Source: CAIRDP01 sp037141915 (GTDB lineage: Bacteria; Bacteroidota; Bacteroidia; Bacteroidales; FEN-979). From it: a stretch of 23,033 bases of DNA. How positions within the stretch are numbered: the first letter of the stretch is position 1; the number at the start of each line of letters is the position of its first letter. Shown in pieces: positions 15,601-22,980 of the stretch. Below the pieces are notes generated by a model. It made no database searches and was not told where the DNA came from. It saw only the letters and a program-made list of their open reading frames with translations. The DNA is taken from contig JBAXBP010000039.1 in NCBI GenBank assembly GCA_037141915.1, positions 1 to 23,033 on the forward strand, written 5' to 3'. The position numbers and the translations under genes were made by a program.

Positions 15601-16671
15601 TTATTTTTTTACCTGAAGCGGTTCTTCCCAGAGCTTGATAGAATCGGAGAATGTCCCTACCTGTTCCTTGATCACCTTGAACTGCCCGGTATTTTCACTG
15701 TAGAGGAAACTGATAAACCGAATATTCCTGTCATTGCACATCTTCTGCAATATAGGGTGATCGAGCAGGGCCGGGTCACAGAAACTGGGAGCGGCAAAAA
15801 TCACCCCGTCAACGTTCCTGCTTTTGATCAGTTCCAGAAGCCTGGCTTCCTTGGGGTTTCCCACATCATAAACTGATGATGAGAACGTGCTTTTCTCAAG
15901 ATAGGCATCGGTCAGGGCTTTCATGGGATCAGCTGTTGAAGTATCGATGTTTCCCATGATCCATCTTGATCCAAGTAGAAAATCGTCCTCAGTAATATAA
16001 CACCCTGCCATTTCGATGGTACGGATCAACCCTAGTGGAGGCTGCTCACAGAATGCACCCATTACCAGTACCCTTATCTTATCGAGAGGCTCACCGTTTT
16101 CTTCACTTACCAGGGCTATCACCTGCTCAAGGATGGCATTGTGGTCTTCAACAGGAATGACATATCCTGCACGTACTATATTATAAACATCGGCAGCCGT
16201 CATTCTCCAGGGAAAGTCCTGCCTGATGGCATAAATACGGTGGATCAGTTCACGGTTCCTGTTAAAAAGAGATATGGAATGATTCAGGCGGGCCGGAGTG
16301 ACCTCCACCCCGTTTATTTTATACACTGAATTAAGAACAGTCTGAAGTTCATGGATGTAAAACTCTCCCCCGATATGTGACTTGAAATTCTGGGGAAGGT
16401 CAAGGTACTTTATAAAGGACCCTTTTTCGAGAAGCTGGAACATTCCCGACAGGTTCCTGATGACATCGCAGATCGAAGGAAAGATGAAACCGTCAAAGCC
16501 TTCAAAATGACTATCGAGGACAAGCTCCATAATACTCCTGGGCATATGGCATATATACGACTGGTAATATGCATCTCCTTTGAGGATCAGTTTTTTATCT
16601 CCCCCTCCAAAGATGCCGACGGCCAGGCCGTTTGCGGCATGAATGATCTCCCGGGGAAAATATACAGGCAT
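15601..16671 (-). CDS. bcrC: benzoyl-CoA reductase, active-site module subunit C (BcrC/BadD/BzdN-like), true start upstream of the only ATG
   Basis: The ATG-initiated frame gives 356 residues. Seen: MPVYFPREIIHAANGLAVGI (1-20), GDAYYQSYICHMPRS (32-46; C41), FPSICDVIRNLSGM (64-77; C68), and FAAPSFCDP (292-300; C298); the three cysteines fit cluster ligands of the BcrC/BadD/BzdN family. As I recall the family, MPVY is internal, preceded by a helical segment and a G-(Y/H)-MPVY strand. The same frame stays open upstream to a stop at 16864-16866 and encodes a plausible extension (CEELAFDLNFSFAKNWK, ending VLVGH just before the M). It contains no ATG, GTG or TTG. The protein is therefore probably 30-50 residues longer, starting at a rare codon, or a sequence error hides the start. 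First gene of the operon, 23 bases before bcrB. Confidence 0.9.
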   Translation of the reverse strand: MPVYFPREIIHAANGLAVGIFGGGDKKLILKGDAYYQSYICHMPRSIMELVLDSHFEGFDGFIFPSICDVIRNLSGMFQLLEKGSFIKYLDLPQNFKSHIGGEFYIHELQTVLNSVYKINGVEVTPARLNHSISLFNRNRELIHRIYAIRQDFPWRMTAADVYNIVRAGYVIPVEDHNAILEQVIALVSEENGEPLDKIRVLVMGAFCEQPPLGLIRTIEMAGCYITEDDFLLGSRWIMGNIDTSTADPMKALTDAYLEKSTFSSSVYDVGNPKEARLLELIKSRNVDGVIFAAPSFCDPALLDHPILQKMCNDRNIRFISFLYSENTGQFKVIKEQVGTFSDSIKLWEEPLQVKK

Positions 16672-16886
16672 ATGACCAACCAGGACACGGTCACTGCTCT
16701 TTGATTTCCAATTTTTTGCGAAGGAAAAATTCAGGTCGAAGGCCAGTTCCTCACAATACGCGGATATTTCAGACAGGGTATTCAGAATACAATCCCTTAT
16801 TAAGTGAATAAATATAAATATGCTTCGTGGAACCAGTAAAGAGCGAGCCTTGGCAGCTAAGGATCAGATATCTTCGAATGAGCATC

Positions 16887-16918
16887 CAAATATAAAAATA
16901 AAAATCGATTTAATCAAT
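16887..16918 (-). promoter_or_regulatory. putative Bacteroidota-type promoter of the benzoyl-CoA operon
   Basis: On the minus strand, a perfect TATATTTG -7 box (16894-16887) lies 20 bases downstream of ATTG (16918-16915), matching the TTTG-N(19-21)-TAnnTTTG pattern of the Bacteroidota primary sigma factor apart from one -33 base. Transcription would start near 16,880, just ahead of the point where the bcrC frame opens (16,863). This is motif reading only. Confidence 0.55.
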
Positions 16919-16991
16919 TATTGACATAGTTCCTTTTATGATTATTTAACATATTCTTTATGTCATTTTCCTGGTAATTGATATTGGATTT

Positions 16992-17023
16992 CTTGGCTGA
17001 ATCCCTTATTTTTTCTACTTTCG
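16992..17023 (+). promoter_or_regulatory. putative Bacteroidota-type promoter of lpdA
   Basis: CTTG (16992-16995), 20 bases, then TACTTTCG (17016-17023), close to TAnnTTTG. The predicted start of transcription near 17,030 leaves a leader of about 15 bases, A-rich and without a Shine-Dalgarno motif, before the ATG at 17045. Confidence 0.5.
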
Positions 17024-17044
17024 CAGATTGCAAAAAAAATCATT

Positions 17045-18433
17045 ATGAAGTATGATATCATTGTCATAGGCAGCGGACCCGGTGGTTATGTTGCCGCTAT
17101 ACGTGCATCCCAGCTGGGTTATAAAGTTGCTGTAGCAGAAAGGGCCGAACTCGGCGGCATCTGCCTGAACTGGGGCTGCATCCCGACAAAGGCATTATTA
17201 AAAAGTGCCAGCGTTTTTAATTATTTTCAGCATGCTGCCGAATACGGCATAACTTCCGAAGGCGCAAAAGCTGATTTCCCTGCAATCATAAAACGCAGCC
17301 GCGAGGTAGCCGATTCAATGAGCAAAGGCATACAGTTCCTTTTCAAGAAGAACAAGATAGAGCACCTGAAGGGGACGGCAAAGGTAAAACCAGGCAAAAC
17401 TATAGAACTGACTGCGGATGACGGGATGGTAAGCGAATATTCTGCCGATCATATCATCATTGCAACCGGAGCACGTTCCAAAGAACTGCCAAGCCTGAAA
17501 CAGGACGGTAAAAAGATCATCGGATACCGAGAAGCAATGACCCTGCCAGTGAAGCCTAAAAGTATGGTGGTTGTAGGTTCCGGCGCCATAGGCTCGGAAT
17601 TTGCCTATTTCTATCATTCCCTGGGCACCAAAGTGACCCTGGTTGAAGTCCTTCCGAACATCGTTCCTGTTGAGGACGAGGAAGTGTCGAAAGCCCTCGA
17701 GCGTTCCTTCAAGAAATCAGGGATGAAAGTGATGACGGGTGTTTCTGTTGAATCAGTCGACACCAGCGGAGACGGTTGCAAGGTGACGGTGAAAACAAAG
17801 AAAGGCGACGAAATCATTGAAGCCGACATTGTGTTATCTGCCGTAGGCGTTGCTACAAATATTGACGGCATAGGCCTCGAAGAAACAGGAATCACAACAG
17901 AACGTGGAAAAGTTGTGGTGGATGATTTCTACCGTACCAGTGTTGCAGGGTACTACGCCATTGGAGATATTGTCAAAGGGCCCGCCCTTGCCCATGTTGC
18001 TTCACACGAAGGTATCATCTGCGTTGAAAAGATCGCGGGAAAGCATGTTGAACCCCTCGATTACGGCAATATTCCGGGATGCACATACACTCATCCTGAA
18101 ATTGCTTCGGTAGGCATGACCGAAAAGGCGGCCAGGGATGCAGGATACGAGGTACTGGTAGGGAAATTTCCTTTCACCGCTTCGGGAAAAGCAACCGCTT
18201 CGGGAGACCGCGAAGGGTTTATCAAGGTGATCTTCGATGCGAAATACGGTGAATGGCTCGGGGCCCATATGATTGGCGAGAATGTTACTGAAATGATCGC
18301 AGGAGTTGTCACTGCAAGAAAACTTGAAACAACCGGCCGTGAGATCATTGAAGCCGTGCATCCTCATCCGACCATGAGTGAAGCTATTATGGAGGCCGTT
18401 GCTCAGGCGTATGGGGAATGTGTACACCTTTAG
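17045..18433 (+). CDS. lpdA: dihydrolipoamide dehydrogenase (E3)
   Basis: A complete 462-residue flavoprotein disulfide reductase that reoxidises dihydrolipoyl groups of 2-oxoacid dehydrogenase or glycine cleavage complexes with NAD. Seen: FAD loop GSGPGGYVAA (9-18), redox-active pair C40/C45 in GGICLNWGCIPTKALL, NAD loop GSGAIGSEFA, second FAD segment YAIGDIVKGPALAHVASHEG, and C-terminal HPHPTMSEAIMEA with the catalytic histidine. It is transcribed away from the benzoyl-CoA operon from its own promoter. No E1 or E2 gene, lipoate ligase or glycine cleavage gene is nearby, so the complex it serves is not shown here. It is most likely a housekeeping neighbour. Confidence 0.95.
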   Translation: MKYDIIVIGSGPGGYVAAIRASQLGYKVAVAERAELGGICLNWGCIPTKALLKSASVFNYFQHAAEYGITSEGAKADFPAIIKRSREVADSMSKGIQFLFKKNKIEHLKGTAKVKPGKTIELTADDGMVSEYSADHIIIATGARSKELPSLKQDGKKIIGYREAMTLPVKPKSMVVVGSGAIGSEFAYFYHSLGTKVTLVEVLPNIVPVEDEEVSKALERSFKKSGMKVMTGVSVESVDTSGDGCKVTVKTKKGDEIIEADIVLSAVGVATNIDGIGLEETGITTERGKVVVDDFYRTSVAGYYAIGDIVKGPALAHVASHEGIICVEKIAGKHVEPLDYGNIPGCTYTHPEIASVGMTEKAARDAGYEVLVGKFPFTASGKATASGDREGFIKVIFDAKYGEWLGAHMIGENVTEMIAGVVTARKLETTGREIIEAVHPHPTMSEAIMEAVAQAYGECVHL

Positions 18434-18465
18434 AATGTACAATGTACCATGTACAATGTACAAAT
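18434..18465. repeat. palindromic TGTACAATGTAC-type repeat, copy 3 (left arm)
   Basis: A 32-base element immediately after the lpdA stop codon, containing TGTACAATGTAC, then CA, then a second TGTACAATGTAC. Its reverse complement recurs exactly at 18552-18583, so the two make a perfect 32-base inverted repeat with an 86-base spacer. Each arm is also nearly self-complementary. The spacer holds purine-rich sequence with GAAGTT/GAAGTTTGAAG motifs and no gene. The arrangement could stop transcription downstream of lpdA, but there is no clear U-tract. Confidence 0.88.
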
Positions 18466-18551
18466 AAAAAAGAAAGAAGTTCAAGGGACGAAGTTTGAAG
18501 TAAAAAAATCAGTTCGAAAAAGAACAGATAAACTCACAGCTAACCAAAATC

Positions 18552-18583
18552 ATTTGTACATTGTACATGGTACATTGTACATT
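18552..18583. repeat. palindromic TGTACAATGTAC-type repeat, copy 4 (right arm, inverted)
   Basis: The exact reverse complement of the element at 18434-18465, ending 20 bases before the rfbC start. Any rfbC promoter would have to lie in or beside the arms; no TAnnTTTG box was found in the 170-base gap. Confidence 0.88.
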
Positions 18584-18603
18584 CACTGACCTAATACACA
18601 GTT

Positions 18604-19146
18604 ATGGAAATAATCAAGACCCCCCTTGAAGGACTGCTGATCATCAAGCCTGATGTTTTCGAAGACGAACGCGGGTATTTTTTCGAATCCTTCAACCACG
18701 GGAAGTTCCGCAATATGGGACTTGACCTGAAGTTTATGCAGGACAATGAATCAAAATCGAAGAAAGGAGTGTTGAGAGGACTGCATTTCCAGGCCCCCCC
18801 TTTCGCCCAGGGCAAGCTGGTGCGGGTAATGAGAGGATCGGTCCTCGATGTCGCTGTGGATATCCGAAGGAATTCCCCTACATACGGGAAATGGGAATCG
18901 ATTGTGCTTTCGGGCCAGAACAAATGGATGTACTGGATCCCTGAAGGCTTTGCCCACGGTTTTGTAACTTTGGAGGACGACACCATCTTCTTTTACAAAT
19001 GCACGAATATTTACAACAAAGAATCTGAAGGAAGCATACTGTGGAACGACAGGGACCTGAACATCAACTGGGGCATACAGGATCCTGTCATCTCCGGCAA
19101 AGACAAGGTGTCACCTGAATTCAGAGCCTTTACAAGTCCGTTCTAG
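18604..19146 (+). CDS. rfbC: dTDP-4-dehydrorhamnose 3,5-epimerase
   Basis: A complete 180-residue RmlC-type cupin that epimerises dTDP-4-dehydro-6-deoxyglucose at C3 and C5 for dTDP-L-rhamnose. Seen: FEDERGYFFESF (19-30), GVLRGLHFQ (55-63) with catalytic H61, LDVAVDIRRNSPTYG (81-95), IPEGFAHGF (112-120) with H118, and FFYKCTNIYN (129-138) with the tyrosine at the expected acid position. Other rhamnose genes (rfbA, rfbB, rfbD) are not in the window. Its TAG stop is directly followed by the ATG of the lytic transglycosylase, so the two are probably co-transcribed as cell-envelope genes. Confidence 0.94.
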   Translation: MEIIKTPLEGLLIIKPDVFEDERGYFFESFNHGKFRNMGLDLKFMQDNESKSKKGVLRGLHFQAPPFAQGKLVRVMRGSVLDVAVDIRRNSPTYGKWESIVLSGQNKWMYWIPEGFAHGFVTLEDDTIFFYKCTNIYNKESEGSILWNDRDLNINWGIQDPVISGKDKVSPEFRAFTSPF

Positions 19147-20148
19147 ATGAGACCAAGCCTGAAATACTCCTTCTTAATCATCGCACTGCTAGCAGTTGCC
19201 ACCCTGCTTATGTTCGGAGTGCTTTACCAGAAAAATCCAGCCAAGGACTACCGGGAAGTAGCCCAGCGTTCTTACCGCATATTCTCACCCGAAGGTCCCT
19301 CCAGGGCCGATTTCGCAGGAGAGAAAATGCCACTGGAACTCTTTTATGTTAAAGAAAGTCTTGACCGGGAGATCCTGATCAACACTTACATGCATGCTTC
19401 TACTATACTGATGTTCAAGAGGGCGAACCGCTGGCTGCCTCTCATCGAGCCAATCCTTAAAAAATATAAGGTGCCCGATGATTTCAAGTTCCTCGCACTT
19501 GCCGAAAGTAACTTCACCAATGCTGTTTCTCCATCCAAAGCGGAAGGCTTCTGGCAGTTTATAAAACCCACAGCCATCCATTACGGGCTGGAGGTGAATG
19601 AAGAGGTGGATGAACGTTATAACGTAGCCAAGTCTACCGAAGCTGCATGCAAGTACTTCCTCGATTCCTATGAAAAATACGGCAACTGGACGCTTGTGGC
19701 CGCATCCTTCAACCGTGGCCAAAGCGGATTGAGCGACGCACTGGATGACCAGAAAACAAAGAGCTTTTACGAACTTTACCTCAACGAGGAGACCTCGCGC
19801 TATATCTACCGGATCGTTGCCCTGAAAGAGATCTACAACCATCCCGTTAAATACGGGTTCTACCTTATGGCGAGTGATTTTTACCCTGTAATCCCCACTT
19901 ATACAATTCAAGTTGACAGTCCTATCCACAGCATACCCGATTTTGCCCAGAAAAACAAGGTCAGCGTAAAGGTGTTCCGTGATTTCAACCCCTGGCTGAG
20001 AAGATATACCTTAAGCAACAGGCTTAAAAAGACTTACCAGATCGTTCTTCCCAAAGAGGGCGCTCTGAATTCCGACTTCCTTCTAAAGAACATTCCACCA
20101 TCCGAGACCTACTTTCACGACACGTTGAAAATTAACGAGATCCACTAA
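19147..20148 (+). CDS. membrane-anchored lytic transglycosylase (MltD-like SLT domain)
   Basis: A 333-residue protein with an N-terminal hydrophobic segment (about 7-26, FLIIALLAVATLLMF), probably an uncleaved anchor because no lipobox cysteine is present. The SLT domain spans about 95-225: catalytic Glu E120 in ALAESNFTNAVSPSKAEGFW, FWQFIKPTA, and later AASFNRGQSGL, where the usual AYNxG motif is varied. It would cleave peptidoglycan glycans to 1,6-anhydromuropeptides in the periplasm. The C-terminal third (about 255-310, IHSIPDFAQKNKVSVKVFRD...IVLPKEG) resembles one LysM-type wall-binding repeat. It begins on the base after the rfbC stop and ends 12 bases before uvrA. Confidence 0.88.
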   Translation: MRPSLKYSFLIIALLAVATLLMFGVLYQKNPAKDYREVAQRSYRIFSPEGPSRADFAGEKMPLELFYVKESLDREILINTYMHASTILMFKRANRWLPLIEPILKKYKVPDDFKFLALAESNFTNAVSPSKAEGFWQFIKPTAIHYGLEVNEEVDERYNVAKSTEAACKYFLDSYEKYGNWTLVAASFNRGQSGLSDALDDQKTKSFYELYLNEETSRYIYRIVALKEIYNHPVKYGFYLMASDFYPVIPTYTIQVDSPIHSIPDFAQKNKVSVKVFRDFNPWLRRYTLSNRLKKTYQIVLPKEGALNSDFLLKNIPPSETYFHDTLKINEIH

Positions 20149-20160
20149 GCATTACCCGGT

Positions 20161-22980
20161 TTGACCGATCAGTTAGAAATATCAGGTGCAAGGGTTCATA
20201 ACCTCAGGAATGTCGACTTGATTATTCCAAGGAATAAGCTTGTTGTGTTTACCGGTTTGAGCGGAAGCGGCAAATCTTCCCTTGCCTTTGACACGATCTA
20301 TGCAGAAGGTCAGAGGAGGTACATGGAAACTTTCTCGGCTTATGCCAGGCAGTTTATAGGCAGCCTTGAAAGGCCGGATGTGGACCGCGTGACAGGGCTT
20401 AATCCAGTAATTTCCATAGAACAGAAATCGGCCAGCAGGAATCCCAGGTCAACCGTTGGGACCATCACCGAGATCTACGACTTCATGCGCCTTTTATATG
20501 CCCGCGCTGCAGATGCCTATTCATATGCCACCGGGGAAAAGATGGTGAGGTACACCGAGCAGCAGATCGTTGAACTCATCCTCGCACAATATGCCGGCAA
20601 GGACATCATGGTCCTTTCGCCCGTGGTCAAAGGCCGCAAGGGACATTACAGGGAACTGTTTGAGCAGGTGAGGAAGCAGGGTTTCCTGAATATCAGGATT
20701 GATGGTGAAGTTCGGGAAATTACCCATGGCCTGCAGCTCGACAGGTACAAGATCCACGATATAGAAATCGTCATCGACCAGATCGAGATACGTCAGTCTG
20801 CTGCAAAACGGCTGGCAGGATCTGTGAACACTGCCATGAAACAGGGCAAAGAATCTATCACTGTTGTTGACATGAGTAACAACCAGGGCAGGCATCTTAG
20901 CCGCCTGCTGATGTGCCCTTCGACAGGCATTTCGTATGACGAACCAGAACCAAACACTTTTTCATTCAATTCACCCTACGGGGCTTGTCCGCGCTGCAAC
21001 GGGCTGGGGACTATTTCGGAGATCGACATACAGAAGATCATCCCCGACAGCAGCAAAAGCATAAGGAAAGGCGGGATAGTTCCGCTTGGAGAACACAAGA
21101 ATACCTGGATATTCAAACAGATCGAGGCTATAGGAGAAAGATACGGTTTTGACCTGAACACTCCGATCCGCGACATCCCCGAACAGGCTGTCAACATCAT
21201 TCTTTACGGTTCGGATGAAGTCATCAGGGTTAAAAATGATTACCTGGGGATCACTTCCAGTTATTCCCTCAATTTCGAAGGGATTGTAAGCTTTATCAAC
21301 TCCCAGACTGCCGAGACTGCGCCTGCCGGCATCATGAAATGGGTCAGCAGCTTCATGAATAAAATGCCTTGTCCGGAATGCCAGGGATCAAGGCTGAAGA
21401 AAGAATCCCTGCAGTTCAAAATCGACGGCAAAAACATTGCCGAACTTGCAGGAATGGATATGCTTAGTTTGGAAGCATGGATGAACGGGATAGACTCCCA
21501 CCTTGACGAACGTAAAAGGGTCATTGCCTTTGAAATAGTAAGGGAGATTCGGAACAGGATAAGGTTTCTGCTGGATGTCGGGATAGGTTATCTTACTCTG
21601 AACCGCCCTGCGAGGTCTCTTTCGGGAGGGGAAAGCCAGAGGATACGCCTGGCAACCCAGATAGGTTCACAGCTTGTTGGTGTGCTGTACATTCTCGATG
21701 AGCCCAGTATCGGGCTGCACCAGCATGATAACCTTAAGCTTATCAGGGCTTTGCAAAGTTTGCGCGATGCCGGCAACTCGGTAATCGTGGTTGAGCATGA
21801 TAAGGAAACCATCCTGGCATCGGATTACGTGATCGATATCGGTCCCGGTGCCGGCGTACACGGAGGGCGGATAGTGGCCCACGGCACACCTGAAGAGATT
21901 ATGGCTAACGGGCATCTTACAGGCCAGTACCTGAGCGGGAAAAAGAAGATCAATGTGCCTGATACCCGCAGGGAAGGGAATGGTAAATTCCTTACACTAT
22001 CCGGCGCAAGTGGGAACAACCTGAAAAAGATCGATCTGAACATACCTCTTGGCAAGTTCATCTGCATTACCGGCCTTTCGGGGAGCGGGAAGTCAAGCCT
22101 GGTCAACGAAACCCTGTATCCCATACTGAGCCGTCATTTCTACAAATCTGAAAACAAACCCCTGCCTTACGATAAAATAGAAGGGATAAAGAACATCGAC
22201 AAGGTGATCGAGATAGACCAGTCGCCTATCGGCCGTACTCCCAGGTCGAACCCCGCCACCTATACCAAGGTGTTCGATGAGATACGAAGGCTGTATGCCA
22301 CCCTGCCCGAGTCAAAGATCAGGGGTTACCAGCCCGGCAGGTTCTCCTTCAATGTCAAGGGAGGAAGATGCGAGACCTGTAAAGGAGGAGGACTGAAGGT
22401 CATCGAAATGAATTTCCTTCCCGATGTGTATGTGCTTTGCGAAACCTGCCAGGGGCACAGGTATAACCGTGAAACCCTGGACGTACGCTTCAAAGGGAAA
22501 TCCATCAACGATGTCCTGAACATGACCATTGAACAGGCTGTTGGCTTTTTCGAAAACATCCCGATGATACTGAGCAAGATCAACACCCTCAACGAAGTCG
22601 GCCTGGGCTATATCACCCTGGGCCAGCAGTCAACCACGCTTTCGGGCGGGGAAGCCCAGAGGGTTAAACTGGCTTCAGAACTGAGCAAAACCGATACCGG
22701 CAATACCCTGTATATACTGGATGAGCCTACCACCGGCTTGCATTTTGAAGATGTGAAAGTTCTGCTCTGTGTCCTGAACAAGTTGGTGGCTAAAGGGAAT
22801 ACCGTGCTTGTGATAGAGCATAATATGGAGGTGATCAAGGTTGCGGATCACGTCATCGACATGGGTCCCGAAGGTGGCGAGCGCGGCGGGACCATTGTCT
22901 GCGAAGGGACACCCGAGGAAGTGGCGGGGTACGACACTAGTTGCACGGGGGTGCATTTGAGGAAGGAATTAAAAAAATAA
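20161..22980 (+). CDS. uvrA: excinuclease ABC subunit A
   Basis: A complete 939-residue UvrA, the usual length, which scans DNA for damage with UvrB in nucleotide excision repair. Seen: Walker A GLSGSGKSSLAF near the N-terminus and GLSGSGKSSLV in the second half; two ABC signatures, RSLSGGESQRIRLA and TTLSGGEAQRVKLA; Walker B ILDEP in both halves; zinc motifs CPRCNGLG with CPECQGSR, and CETCKGGG with CETCQGHR. The start is TTG: the N-terminus LEISGARVHNLRNVDL aligns with UvrA proteins, an in-frame stop lies 12 bases upstream, and the next methionine falls after Walker A. The short spacing after the transglycosylase suggests translational coupling. Confidence 0.97.
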   Translation: MTDQLEISGARVHNLRNVDLIIPRNKLVVFTGLSGSGKSSLAFDTIYAEGQRRYMETFSAYARQFIGSLERPDVDRVTGLNPVISIEQKSASRNPRSTVGTITEIYDFMRLLYARAADAYSYATGEKMVRYTEQQIVELILAQYAGKDIMVLSPVVKGRKGHYRELFEQVRKQGFLNIRIDGEVREITHGLQLDRYKIHDIEIVIDQIEIRQSAAKRLAGSVNTAMKQGKESITVVDMSNNQGRHLSRLLMCPSTGISYDEPEPNTFSFNSPYGACPRCNGLGTISEIDIQKIIPDSSKSIRKGGIVPLGEHKNTWIFKQIEAIGERYGFDLNTPIRDIPEQAVNIILYGSDEVIRVKNDYLGITSSYSLNFEGIVSFINSQTAETAPAGIMKWVSSFMNKMPCPECQGSRLKKESLQFKIDGKNIAELAGMDMLSLEAWMNGIDSHLDERKRVIAFEIVREIRNRIRFLLDVGIGYLTLNRPARSLSGGESQRIRLATQIGSQLVGVLYILDEPSIGLHQHDNLKLIRALQSLRDAGNSVIVVEHDKETILASDYVIDIGPGAGVHGGRIVAHGTPEEIMANGHLTGQYLSGKKKINVPDTRREGNGKFLTLSGASGNNLKKIDLNIPLGKFICITGLSGSGKSSLVNETLYPILSRHFYKSENKPLPYDKIEGIKNIDKVIEIDQSPIGRTPRSNPATYTKVFDEIRRLYATLPESKIRGYQPGRFSFNVKGGRCETCKGGGLKVIEMNFLPDVYVLCETCQGHRYNRETLDVRFKGKSINDVLNMTIEQAVGFFENIPMILSKINTLNEVGLGYITLGQQSTTLSGGEAQRVKLASELSKTDTGNTLYILDEPTTGLHFEDVKVLLCVLNKLVAKGNTVLVIEHNMEVIKVADHVIDMGPEGGERGGTIVCEGTPEEVAGYDTSCTGVHLRKELKK

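Larger units (their letters stand above)
16672..17044. other. divergent intergenic control region between bcrC and lpdA
   Basis: A 373-base gap between the annotated starts of two divergent genes. The left part, to about 16,863, is probably the untracked N-terminal coding sequence of bcrC. The right part is AT-rich and holds one promoter-like site on each strand. No operator palindrome, riboswitch-like structure or small ORF was convincing. No regulator gene is adjacent. Confidence 0.6.

Noticed and set aside
16774..16885. ATG at 16885 as the start of bcrC
   Set aside because: It is in a different frame from bcrC, meets a stop after about 37 codons, shows no resemblance to the family, and lies at or before the predicted transcription start.
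17045..22980. lpdA, rfbC, transglycosylase and uvrA as part of the aromatic system
   Set aside because: They are on the opposite strand behind a separate promoter and are recognisable housekeeping or envelope genes with no link to benzoyl-CoA metabolism.
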